From Plasmodium coatneyi (Eukaryota; Apicomplexa; Aconoidasida; Haemosporida; Plasmodiidae): 64,000 nucleotides of DNA. The stretch lies in contig NC_033565.1 of the NCBI RefSeq assembly GCF_001680005.1, positions 1,097,501-1,161,500 on the forward strand, read 5' to 3'. The first letter of the stretch is position 1, and each line of letters opens with the position of its first letter. The translations under genes and the position numbers were made by a program. A model generated the notes under the pieces. That model made no database searches, was not told the origin of the DNA, and saw only the letters and a program-made list of their open reading frames with translations. This document shows, piece by piece, positions 36,641 through 48,440 of this stretch.

Positions 36641-38024
36641 CTTCACACCTTCTCTTCCAATCTCTCCGATGGGTATGTTATAAGTATTTTATTCATACAT
36701 ACACAACAACGTTGTGAACTATGTGTACATTAGGGGGGGGGGAAAGCTTCCCCGCCCCTTCTGTTATATTACTTCCCCATGGATTTATGTGCGCCCACCT
36801 CCCCCGTCCATCATCTTTCCCTAAGGAGAAAATATATTACAGCGCATTCCCCCCCTCCAATGGACGTCTATTGTCCCATTTCCTCTTAACGAACACCTAT
36901 TACATTGTCCCTCCAACACAGAGCTTTCTATATGAACCTTATGGGCAGAATTACTCCCCTTAGAAAATTTTCTCCTACACTTTTTTTCCATGGAAATATG
37001 TAAATTAGGTGTGCACCTACTTTTAAAGAAATATACTCCAATAATTCATATACTAATCTTTCCTTAGATGGTAAATATGAGGTTCCCATAAGGGAAGGGG
37101 CGAGAACATAATTCATATGTGGGGCGGGGGTTGGACACACACATTAAGCTTCATGCTTCTCCCCCAATCATGCAGACATATAATGAATAGAATTCACCAC
37201 CTCCCCCCAACTCCTTCTCATTGAGTTTCCGATGGGCATGGGCACCCCCTCTTCAGTGATTTCCCCCAGATAATAGATACTCCCCCAATGGAAGGAACTG
37301 TGCCCTTTTATGCGCAAGGGTAGGTGGGGGAACGAACACCCATGCAACTTGCCTGGTCTCTACCAAGCTGTACCCTCCCCTTTTCGCATGCGCACATGTA
37401 TGTCTGCATGACAGATCAAATTTAAAAAGGGTAACACCTAACTGTGGAAATATTCTTAACCAAAAAAAAAAAAAAAAAGAAGAAGACGAAGCAGAAGGAG
37501 ACGAACACTATATGCTGGAAGGAGGGTGGTAATAACTTAGCCTGCGCTCGGGGCACAAGGCCAACAAAAAATACGTGTCAAAAAAAAAAAAACATGTTTG
37601 TGTGCATGCTTCTCCTCATGTGGAAAGACATTCCCCCCATTTTAAAATCTTCAAAATGTGTGACGCACGTAGGGTGAGACATGCGTTGAGGGGTTAAGAG
37701 GTGGGGTGTTTCAACCCCGAGGTGGAGGGGGAGACCACCTATCTGTGTTAACACGCCCCTGAGGAGGGATGTCGCATAACATCGCACCGTTCTTCATCTT
37801 GCCACCGATACACCGGTGGGCTCAATCGAAAATAGCGTCATTTGGGTGATGAAAAAAAATTGCCGTCGCAAAGTGGCCAATAAATGCTGCGTTTGCGATG
37901 CTCATATAGGTGCCTGTTTATTCACACATCGATGGTGACCAAGCGGGGGAGTCCCCATTTATAACTGTTCCGATGATGGTTGTTGCAATGGTGGCTGCTC
38001 CGCAGCGCTATCCTCCTGCCCTGT
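36641..38024. other. GC-richer core-like island downstream of the TB2/DP1 exon
   Basis: Compared with the flanks this stretch has fewer T runs and more mixed sequence (for example 37640-38010), no CCTTAGAC or telomere-like repeats, and no KIR or SICAvar similarity that I can see. It lies downstream of the TB2/DP1 exon and could be that gene's own 3' flank carried along with it. Short open frames (such as 37140-36928) have no recognisable content. Confidence 0.5.
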
Positions 38025-38288
38025 TCAGATGTTTCGCCGGCGAATCCCGTCATGGACGAGCTTCTCGGTTAGGTTTCCCGTGATCTGCGTAAGGTGGCTG
38101 GTAGCCTTCTGGCTAATCTTCTGCACCGTATCGTCTATCGTCTTCTCATGCTTCAGCAGGATGGGACGTATGATATAATTGTAGACAGTTTCCGCACCCC
38201 TCACTTGGGGCATGTACAGGTAGACGAAGAACAGGAGCTTCAGCAAATAGTAAAAAGGGACCCAAAATAAGATGATATCGATAAGGTA
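38025..38288 (-). pseudogene. Last exon of a TB2/DP1/HVA22 (REEP/Yop1-type) gene, truncated
   Basis: An 87-codon frame starts after an acceptor AG at 38290-38289 and ends at TGA 38027-38025. It reads YLIDIILFWVPFYY, LKLLFFVYLYMPQVRGA and YNYIIRPILLKHEKTIDD, matching the C-terminal half of the TB2/DP1/HVA22 domain of ER-tubule shaping proteins. Its codons are more GC-rich than those of the KIR genes. The N-terminal half of the domain should lie in exons to the right, but only about 220 bp of T-rich and SICAvar-upstream-like sequence separates it from the stop of KIR H. It is therefore probably a displaced 3' piece of a conserved chromosomal gene. The alternative is an upstream exon too small or too far to see. 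Confidence 0.7.
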
Positions 38289-38509
38289 CTCAAAAAAGAA
38301 GAATAGAGATAAAACAACCTTCCTTCTTATACGCTGCATTTCTTTAAGAAAAAAAAAAGAAGAAAGAAAGGGAAGCAATCTTCCCACTTCCTCCTTCCGA
38401 TACATTATACCTATGTACCCTTTTTTTGCATTTTTTCTTACTTTATTTTTTTTTTTTTTTTAACCCTTTCTTTTTTTTTTCTTCTTATTCAAAAAGTGCG
38501 CTTATTCCT

Positions 38510-39598
38510 TCATCTAGACGATGATGATGTATATGGAATAGAATATTCGGACGAATATTCCGTTGTTGAGATATCGTCGTCGCCGCCGTTTGAGAAGGTG
38601 TTCAAATCATGTCTGAAAGTTGATCTTTTTCTTCTGCTTCTTCCATTTCCAGAGTGGTTATGCTTCCTCAAGAAAAAAGGTTTGTACTTGTAAAAAAAGT
38701 AAGCCAATGCAGGAAGTCCTACTGCAGCTAATGCACCAGATATGGTAGCAGGAGCGATGGTGCTAGCACCAGACTCTTCTTCCCCTTCTTTTTTGTGACT
38801 ACCACCACCGTCACTCCCTCCTTTTTCTTCTCCACCAGAGACACCATCCACTAAATCGGCATCGCCAAGGTCGAAGTCATCTCCAACAGAAGGTTTTTTT
38901 GGATTGCAGGTTAATTGCGACAGTTTATTACTAATAACACTCTTATTCTTGCTCCAGAATTTGTGCCAGTAACCATCGGGGCCCCCGCCGTAGTCGTTTT
39001 CTACAGCTGTATATGCTGCACTAATGCCCTGCAGATAATTTTCGTATTTCCTACTACACTCAGACCCACTACTCTGTAACAATATTTGTAATTCATTAAA
39101 GTCGTGATAATAGTCGAAGATTTTTCTCCTTTGTATTAAATTTACGCCATCAACGGGAATTTTAATTTTTTCACATGGATTCGTAGCACGAACTTCCTGC
39201 AACTGAACGTAAATTTTACTCATAACATCTTGCAATGAATTAGTGTCCGCCAAAGCGCCCGACACTGTAGATCCCAGCCAATAGTAAAAATAATCACAGC
39301 GATCATTGTAGGATGAATCGTTCTTGCTCATTATGGCAGTTATATAGTACCATGCACCTGCAATTTTATCTATACAACCACTTAAATGTGGGTACTCTGT
39401 CTGTATACTCTGTAGACTATTTTTTATTGGGCTGAAGATATCGTTATTTTTGGGTACGATACCTTGGAGATCAAGAATTTCGTAAACTTGCCTTGACGGC
39501 AAATTTTCCAGGTAATCTACCTATAAATGTAATTAGCGCAAATATATATGTTTCCCCATGTATACTTCCATACAGTTCCCATAATATTACATGTGAGG

Positions 39599-39629
<31 letters not shown>

Positions 39630-40575
39630 CTGTTATGTCATTCATTCCACATAGGAAGTAACAGTGCGTGCCCCTACTTCTTCCGACATTAATGGAGGTT
39701 TAGGTCCCTGTTCCCCGTGTTCATCATCACTTTCCGCAAGTTCGTCTTCGTCCTCGTCTTCCCGTGGCCCCTGCTCTCCATTACTGCACGTTAATTCTGG
39801 TAGGTTTTTCGTTTTCCCTTGTTGACATTCATTACCTTTCCCATTCTTCCCTATAAATTTTTTACAGTACTTATCAGTGCTGCCATCACACATATCACAT
39901 AGTAGTTCATATGCTTCTACAGCTTCCTTCCGGAGTGTGGTATAATTGGAATTAGAGGAATGTTCCTTACAACTCGCTGTGTCCTCCTTCCAAAAATTAA
40001 TGTTATATTCATAATCAAATAATTTCTTACTCTCGTCAAAAATTTGCCAACTAATATTGTCATCGTAAAAATTGGTGCATTCATTATTACATGCGCATTC
40101 TCCCTGCAGCTCCTGGTAAATTGCCTTCATGACCTTATCAGGTGTGTCACTTAAAGTATTAACTAATTTCCCTTTTACTGTATTGCCTAACCAATAATAA
40201 AACCAATAACACCACTGACCACTGGTGTCTGTCTCCTCCTTTGTACAAGCGTAATTGCAGTTGCTAACTATTTCCTTGGCTATGTTTACATCACCATCAT
40301 TAATTCCGTTGCCCCGTAATGCTCTTTGCACATTTGCTATTAGTGCTTGATCACATTCCGGATTACTGGACTTCTCCTTGCATGTTACCTCCTTACTGTC
40401 CTTGAACACCCCGTACCTTTCTTCCGAAGGTAACGCATCTGTACGTGCTCCCTGAAAATTTAATAGGTGAATTATATGAGTATATATATATTTTCCCCTA
40501 TATGACCACATGTGTTATTTCATCATTATATTACACACTATGAATAAAGTAATATTCACACACTGATGTAGTCAT
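38510..40575 (-). CDS. KIR-like protein H, two KIR domains, CD99-like stalk
   Basis: Model of 603 residues: tentative first exon 40575-40564 (MTTS), then 40451-39663 and 39520-38510, with phase 0 throughout. The first domain has WFYYWLGNTVK and ends in an acidic section. The last exon is unusual: the second KIR domain (YFYYWLGSTVSG), stalk, TM (ALAAVGLPALAYFFYK) and tail are continuous, with no intron between YK and the tail or before the stalk. The stalk (38905-38775) contains PKKPSVGDDFDLGDA and GVSGGEEKGGSDGGGSHKKE, close copies of human CD99 ectodomain. The tail ends STTEYSSEYSIPYTSSSSR, shared with the orphan exon at 4206. The first exon has a GTGTGT donor and is weak. A (TA)n run lies at 39602-39630 in the intron. 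Confidence 0.82.
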
Positions 40576-41559
40576 GCTGAACGGGACGTTACCATTAACA
40601 TTCTTGCCACTCTCCTTCCTGCTGGTGCCACTTTTCCTATGTATACAATTTTCTGTATATGTAATGAAATTTATGTTATAAAAAGAAGTGTTCTTTATAT
40701 ATTCTCATATATATTAAACAACAACATTAAAATAGTTCCCCCCTCCCTTTCATGATTATGAATGCACACACTGAACAACTTTTTTCTTCAATGGCACAAT
40801 TTTGGCTTAACGAAAAAAATTATAATTTGGTATTCTAAATGTTCCACTCCCCCTTTATTTTTTCTTCCATTCCCTTAAATATATAAAGAATATTTCATCT
40901 ACATTAAATGCACCTTCACCCTAAGTAAGCTATCACCCTTCCTAATTCGCGTTACACCTTATATACAAATATCTCTTCCTTACTTTTCCTCCTTCACTCC
41001 TCCTTCTTCACCACTTAAACCATCCTTCTTTTTTTTTCCTTCCTTAAAGGTTCCTTATTAAAACCTCCTTTTTTTTTAACACTTAGAACTTCGTTCTTCT
41101 TCATCCTAAAACTTCCTTCTCTTTCACCTTAAACCTTCCTTATTCTAATCCATAAAACTTCCTTCTTTAAAGCTTAAACCTTCCCTTCCTTAAACCTGAA
41201 ACCTTCCTTCCTTCATTCCTCCTTATTCCTTCTTATTCCTTCTTTCCTTTTAATTCTTCCTTCATTTTAAAACTTCCTTCTTCGAGAGATCCCTTCCATT
41301 CCTTCCACCAACCACCACCCCAACAATATTCCTTCATCCTCATACCTCCTTTTGTTCCCTCCCTAAGACTCCATTCTTCCACGTCTAAGACCCTCCTTGC
41401 TCTCCTCCTCACTAGAACTTCCTTCCTCTCCTCGTCCATAGACCTTCCATCCTATCCTCCTTCGACCCTTCCTTCCCCCTATTTAGAACATTCCCTTCCT
41501 TCCTACTCATTAGAACCTACCTCCTTCCATAGATTTCCTTTCCTTGCATTACTCTTCCC
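40576..41559. other. 5' flank of KIR H and T/C-rich approach to ITS4
   Basis: AT-rich sequence upstream of KIR H to about 40900. Then comes a pyrimidine-rich stretch of AAACCTTCCTTC-like units grading into CCCTAAA repeats. No coding sequence is seen; the 41439-41233 frame is low-complexity. Confidence 0.5.
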
Positions 41560-43510
41560 TAAAACCTAAACCCTGAACCCTAAACCCTAATACCCCCTTC
41601 CTTCCATTTTAATACTTCCCACACCTTATAAAACGACAAAACCCTAAATAATGCGCCTGAACCCTAAACCATAAACCCAGAACCCTAACCTCTGAGCTTT
41701 AAACCCTAAACGCTGAACCCTAAACACTTAACCCTCAAGCATAAACACTTAACCCTCAAGCATAAACACTTAACCCTCAAGCCTAAATCCTAAAATCTGA
41801 ACCCTAAACCTAAACCCCAAAAGCTAAACCCCATACCCAAAACCCTAGAACCTAAATCCTAGATCCTAAAAATTACACATTAAACCCTACACACTAAAAT
41901 CTAGAACCAAAATCATAGACCATAAACCCCTAAACCTAAACCCCAAAACCTGAACCTTGAACCATAAACCTTGAACACTAAACGCTTAACCCTGAAGCTT
42001 AAATCCTAAACACTGAACCCTGAACCCTAAAAGCCTAAACCCACAACTCTATAACCAAATCCCTAGACCTTAAACCATAGACCCCAAACCCTAGATACTA
42101 AATTCTAGACTCTAAAACCTAGACCCTAAAATCTAGACCCTAAATCTTAGACCATAAACCCTGAAACCCAAACCCTAAAACCTGAACCTTGAACCCTAAA
42201 CCCTAAACACTCAAAACCTGAACCCTCAAACCCTACACCCTGAATCATAAACCCTGCACCCTAAACCCTAGATCCTAAACCCTAAACCTTAAACCACGAA
42301 CGTTGAAGCTCTTCCCTAGGAAAACCTTCCTCAGGAATAATGTCATCCTCCCTAAACCCTAAACATGTACTTGGAACATATTCCATATTAACACATTCCT
42401 TAGGAACAAAGTCTTTTTCCCTAAAACTGAAATCTGAATTTAGAACCTGTTTCTTAGGAACATCCTCCTTAGGAACAATGTCCTCCTCCCTAAACCCGGA
42501 ATCTGAACTTGGAACCTGTTCCTTAGGAACATATTACCTAGTAACACCTACCTTAAGAAAACATTCCTTAGGAACATTAACATCTAAATTTCTTCCTTAG
42601 GGAGAGCATCCTCAGTAGCGAACATTTCCCACATGAAAACTGAAACTTAAAATACTATATCCTTAAACCTAAATGCTGAATTCGGAAAACTAAAACTTGA
42701 AACCCGAAATCTGAACGCTGAATACTGAACCCTCAAAACTATACCTCGAAACATAAACTATGAACCAAAAAAACTGACCTCTGAACCCTAAAAATTACAG
42801 CTCCAACCCTAAACTATAAACCCCGAAATTTAAATTTCAAAATCCTATACCCGAAACACTAAATCCTAAACCCTGAACTCTAAACCCTAAAGCCTAAACT
42901 CAAAAGCCTAGATCCTAAGCCCAAGACCCTAAATACTAAACCTTAGACCCCAAAAGCCTACACCCTAAACCCAGAAAATCTGAACCTAGAAGGCTGAACC
43001 CTGAAACCGTACACCCTAAACCTTAAGCCCTGAACCCTAAACCCTAAAACCCTGAACCCTAAACCCTAAAACCTAATCCCCATGCCCTAAATACTCAGTC
43101 CTAAAAACTAGACCCCAAACCCTAAACATTTAAACCTAAACCCTGAGCCCTAAACTGTACACCCTGAATCATTAATCCTGAAGCCTAAGCGCTAAGCCTG
43201 AAAATTGAACATTAAGCCTTACATGCTCACCCTAAACCCTGAACAATAAACCCTAAAACATAAATCCTAAGCCCTGAAGCTTAAATCCTAAAATCTGAAC
43301 GCTAAACCCTAATACATAAACCCTAAATACTGGACCCTAAAACCTAAAGCCCGAAACATTAAGTCCTAAACCCTATAACCTGAACCCTAAGCCCTAAACC
43401 CTAAAACCTAAACACTAAACAGTCAAAACTGAACCCTTCAAACTAAATCCTGAACCCTGAATCACAAACTCTGAAGCACAAACCCTAATCCCTGAGTCCT
43501 AAGACCTGAG
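41560..43510. repeat. Large interstitial telomere-like array ITS4
   Basis: Nearly 2 kb of degenerate CCCTAAA / CCCTGAA heptamers, with the C-rich strand on +. It lies between KIR H (-) and KIR I (+). It includes short higher-order repeats (TAAACACTTAACCCTCAAGC about three times near 41720-41780) and is interrupted at 42300-42610 by SICAvar-tail sequence. Confidence 0.9.
42300..42610 (-). pseudogene. SICAvar tail-repeat relic inside ITS4
   Basis: The minus strand contains units of the SICAvar last exon, such as the complement of CTCCCTAAACCCGGAATCTG and GAACCTGTTCCTTAGGAAC. These are the DNA form of VPKEQVPSSDSGFREED. Frames are broken. Telomere-like repeats continue on both sides. Confidence 0.7.
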
Positions 43511-44483
43511 GAAAAGGTCTAGAATATAGAAGGAAAAAAGAAAAAAAGAAAAGAAGAGAAAATGAAAAAAAATGTTAGCTAAGGAAGGAAGTTACTATTA
43601 CTTAGCTGTTATAAATAGATAACTGGGGTGTACTGGAATATAGTTCTACAAGGACTAGTACGTTTTCCCTCTGCCCTTTTATGTAAATTAATTCAGCTCT
43701 AGGTATGTTATATAGTCTTCATGTATTCTATAAATACATGCTTCCCACTATATATTTATGGATGTGTAAATTCGTAAATAGGAGGCGGATAATACTCCTT
43801 ATGTGAGGTGTACTATACATATGTTAATAAATTTTAATTAACTTTGCTTATAATAATTTAGCACATAATAAGTAGTAGAAATATGTGAAAGTTTTCCTTA
43901 TCCAAAAAAGCAAAAGTAATAATAAATAAAGGAAAGGTACGGCACACACACACATAACACAGAACGCGCACATTCCTGATTTCTCTAACTTACAAACTTG
44001 CCAACTTAGCATCATCATCACCAAACATCATTATCATCTTCTTTTCGTTTACTTCCGCCTTCTTATTCTGTGTATACATTCAATAAATTAATATACTTCA
44101 CACATGTAAAGCGCATATAACGAACATATAAGTAAAATGTGTACGTATGTATAGTTTAGGTTCACAGTACATTATACTTTAGATAAAAAAAAAATAATAA
44201 GTACTTAAAGAAAAGGAAGGAAGGCAAGGAAGGAATAAATATTACACATATATATATATATAATATGTAAATAGAAGTATAAGTGGAGAAGAAGGAAGTA
44301 CTATACACAAGAACACACTTCCCAAAGGGGGGTTTAAGGAAGAAAAGGAAATGTATGTATATAATACAACGTAGAACAATGCACATGCATATATATATGT
44401 AACTTTGAAATAAGAACAACATTATTATCCATACCACACAAATTATCACCCAAACCACAAAGTATTACCACAAGGAAAGAAGT
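43511..44483 (+). other. 5' flank of KIR I
   Basis: AT-rich, with AAGG and (TA)n stretches. It does not show the well-conserved AAATATGCATTTTGTATGAG box of KIR B and E. No gene is seen. Confidence 0.4.
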
Positions 44484-47264
44484 ATGGCAGAGAAACCGGT
44501 AGGTGGAGTGAGTTTTCTTATTTGAAATATATAAATATTATGAATTCAATATTATAAATAGATTACTTTGTACAAACTGAAATAATAATATAGGAAGGAA
44601 CACATATGGAAAGAACACCCATTTTTTACACATGTTCCATTCTCTTTGTCAATTACTTTTTTGTAGGGTCCAGGTTCATTTAAATTACCCTCAGAAGAAA
44701 TATATTCTAAATTCGATGCGGGAAAAGGAGGGAGGTGTATGTTCCGAGGGGAGGGAGGGGGAAACTTACTGTTCTGGAGGATGATGTGAAAACATCATTA
44801 GGAACGTACAATATACATAATGAAGACCTGGCCAATAAAATTGCAAGTAACTATTGTCACGCATGTAACAGAGGAAGGGGGGAGTGGTTGCCTACTTTGG
44901 GCGATGAGGATCTTCCTTATTTCTTTTATTATTGGTTAGGTGACAAAGTAAAGGAGCAATTTCAGACAGGGAACAATTTCTCACCGATTATGAAGAAGAT
45001 TTATGGGAAGCTCGAGAAATTCGGTCCTAGATGTTCGTGCACCAATTTGTACGAAGGTCTTAACAAGGACAGGTTCAAACAGGCTAAGGAGTTATTTGAT
45101 TACAACTATAACTATAAGATGCTACTGAGGGATAACGGATGGTGTCGCAATTATTGCACTAATGATAAATGTGACACCTTGTATAACACAGCCCAAAGAG
45201 CATATTCGCAATTGAGTTCATATTGCCCAACTGCTGGCGGATATCAATATTGTAAAGAATTCAATGAGACCACAAAAAAGAAAAAGGAATATGAGAAACC
45301 AGAAAAATTAGACTGCCATGCTGCTGCCAACGAAGTATCAGTGAAATATCCTGCAGCATCAACACCAACAAAAGCAACACAGGTGATAGCACAGGTTAGT
45401 CATTACTTCTCTTTCCTTCTTCTTCCATTCCATTCGAAATACATTTTTTCTATATGTGAGCAGAATGAAATACAACAACATTTTTTCTATGTGAGCACAA
45501 TGAAATAAGAAAAATGTAATAAGAAAAAAAATGTAATAGAAGAAACATGTACGAAATGTACATGGAAGTACACATGTATGGAAGTACATACATTCCACTT
45601 CCACCCAATTGCACATTTTGTAGGTTGCAAGTTCTGTTACATTGCCTTCGGAGGAAGAATACGCTAGGTTCAATGAAAGGAATTATTGTAAAGGAGACCG
45701 CAGGGGGGAGTACTGTAAAGAAGACTTAAGGAGAGAAGTGGAAACAACATTAACATCGTGGAAGAATGATGTAACCTTGGCCGATGGAATTGTAAGAAAC
45801 TACGATTACGCATGTACGAAAGGAGGACAGGGTGAACCGTCCTATTATGACCGTTGTAAATTCTTTTATTATTGGTTAGGAGATAAATTAGGAGACTCTC
45901 GATCAATGGTTATTCCGGAAATTTATAAGAAGCTGAAAGATTCCACGGGCACATGTAAGTGCACCAATTTGTACGATAACATTACCAAAGAAAGGTTCCC
46001 ACAGGCTAAGATACTATTCGACTACTACTGTAATTATAAGAAATTAGAAGGGAAGAATGAGTGTAATGATTATTGTAAAAATAAAACATGTGACGACGCC
46101 TACAGCAAAGCTGAATCAACATATACAACGGTAAATACAGAATGCCATACCACTCAGGGAGAACCATATTGTAATAAATTTAAAGAAGAAAAAGGGAAGG
46201 AGGGGGAATTCTCGAAACCGAAGGAACTACCAAAACAAACGTGCACTCCACCTCTAGCACCAGAACCAGCACGACCATCAACTTCACAGGAAAATCTAAC
46301 AGCATCAGATGGGGGAGTAGCTAGAACTGCTAAGGATTCCCCAGATTCAATACGTGTATCAAGTGAAGGTAATCAATTCCCCCATATATAAGGGTCAGGA
46401 AGGAAGGACAAGAAGTTGTTAATTCATAAAATGTCTACTATAAGAGATCTTCCCTAAATAGGGTACACTTGTACCTAACACCCCTACGACCTTCGACCAC
46501 ACTCCCACCATTGTCTCATCCCGAGATTCATAATATTTTCTTCATTATATTTTATACACATTATTTACTATTATCTTTTTTAGCTCCTCTAGGTGAAGAA
46601 GGTAGGAACAGACCACAAGGTCCACCTCCTCCAGGAAAACCACAAGGACCACCACAACAAGGTGGAAACAAACCCCAAGGTCCACCTCCCCCTGGTCCTG
46701 GTAGTACAGGACACCAAAGTGGTGTACAGAAACTTAGTTCTCCAAGTGCTATTAGCTCCCCCGCAGTGGATACCACCACTATTATACCCTCTGCTATTGG
46801 AGGCGTAGCGGCCACAGTAGGATTACCAGCACTTGCTTTCTATCTATATAAGGTAAGTGCAACAGTTATAATTGAATATATAAATAATAATACCCCCTAT
46901 TCTGTATTATTATTTCAAATAAATATATAGAATAGACTGCGTGCATGTATATATATATATATGTATATATTCCTTCCCTTATACCCACCTTCTCCTTTAT
47001 TAGTATAATCTTCTACCTCCTGGACTAAAAAACTTCTTTGGAGGCAGTAGCACCAACAGTAAAAGCAATAGAAGAAGAAGAACAGTTGAGCGCGACTTTG
47101 ATTCATTGATGAACGATTCTACAGATGTTTCAACAGTGCATTCCACAACAGATTCGACGGACAATTCTACCATATATGATAGATCACCACCATCTGGACG
47201 GAGAAAAGCAAATAATAGAAGGAATGGGCAACATAGGAACAATATTGCTTATCAACGTATGTAA
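44484..47264 (+). CDS. KIR-like gene I, two KIR domains, one frameshift
   Basis: Exons: 44484-44498 (MAEKP), 44667-45394, 45624-46368, 46584-46852, 47004-47264. All splice sites are canonical, but 44667-45394 is one base short of a whole number of codons. The exon opens in frame as GPGSFKLPSEEIYSKF up to the G-rich run near 44744-44765. Beyond it the KIR domain (FFYYWLGDKVKEQF) continues in another frame, so a one-base deletion (or two-base insertion) lies there. It is either a real inactivating change or a sequencing error in a G run. The second domain (FFYYWLGDKLG), the Pro-rich stalk (RPQGPPPPG, shared with KIR B), the TM (ALAFYLYK) and the tail ending NNIAYQRM are intact. Confidence 0.8.
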
Positions 47265-48440
47265 CTCGTCACATTGTCGTATGTGATGTAACATGGAATG
47301 AATGTAACGTTTCTCCCCCCACCACGGACGGAGCAATAAATAACACCACGCACAGATCATACAACCCAGAAACAGGATGATATTTCTATTTTATTTTTTT
47401 TTCTATTTCTTTTTTTGTTTTGTTTTGTGTATTGTATGGAAGTGTTTACATGTCCATGTGCAATTAATATGGGCAAAGAAAATTATTTATTTCATTTTGA
47501 CCTCCTGGTAAATTCTTCTATGGAGGATTTAAAATGTTTATTTATGTCGTTATAAATTTTTACCTTCATAATTTTTTTTTTCTTCTTTTAATAATTTTTC
47601 CTTTCTAAGGTCCAACTATGGACATTCAGGAAGTGTTCCACACTGGGAGTGTCCGCAATAGTTCGCCCGCCTTTTTGGCTATTCTATGCTCTCATTATTT
47701 CTGCCTCCTTGGCTCGTATTATTTTTGTCCGGAATTTTCTCTATGTGACAAATTTATATTAGGGCATTCTTTTTTTTTTGTACAATTCTTTTCTTTTTTT
47801 TTGCAATTTTTTCTGTGTGACAAATTTATATTAGGGCAATTTCTGTTTTTTTTTGGACGAATTTTTTTCTGTGTGACAAAATTTATATTAGGGCAATTCT
47901 TTTTATTGGACAAATATATTAGGGCATTTTTTTTTTTTGTGCAATTTTTTCTGAGTGACAAAATTTATATTAGGGCAATTTTTTTCTTTTTTTGGACAAT
48001 TTTTCTTCTTTTTTGTGCACCTTCGCGAACCCTCGGGAAATTTGGAGGAGCATTTTTTTTCAAATGTCCACAATTGGAATTAGGAAAGAGAAAATTAATA
48101 AGTTGAAAGAAATTTTATGAAGGAAAAGAAACCTATAACAAAAAATTTTAATAAACATATTTGGGATCTTCTTCAATAAAAAAATTATCCCAACAAATCA
48201 AAATGAAGTGGAAAATTTTTTTCTGTTTGAACTTATATTGATGTTACATATTAGAATGAATACTTTAGTACAATGAAAAGAAGGAAAAAAAGATAAAAAG
48301 GTGTAAATAAGAAGGAAGAATGTCATTTTCCTTCTTACACTGTATAAACTATGCGATTATTTATGCTCCCTCTGAAGGGAAACATTCATTTAATGTTACA
48401 TTCAATGGTGTTACATTCCAAATGTGTTACATTCGAGGTG
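47265..48440. repeat. 3' flank of KIR I: conserved element, GACAAA repeats and relic SICAvar 3' flank
   Basis: At 47500-47735 there is an element shared with 60770-61080 (TTGACCTSYTGGYAAA, TATGGACATT, TCTGCCTCCTTGGCT). At 47745-47985 there are about four copies of the TGACAAATTTATATTAGGGC unit. A CCTTCGCGAACCCTCGGGAA spot lies at 48020. Sequence at 48060-48300 resembles the SICAvar 3' flanks (9620-9800, 24590-24840), including CAACAAATCAAAATGAAGTG, but no SICAvar exon follows; KIR J's stop comes next. Confidence 0.65.

Noticed and set aside
36928..37140. Minus-strand 70-codon frame in the core-like island
   Set aside because: No recognisable domain, no supporting splice site, and length is within chance for this composition.
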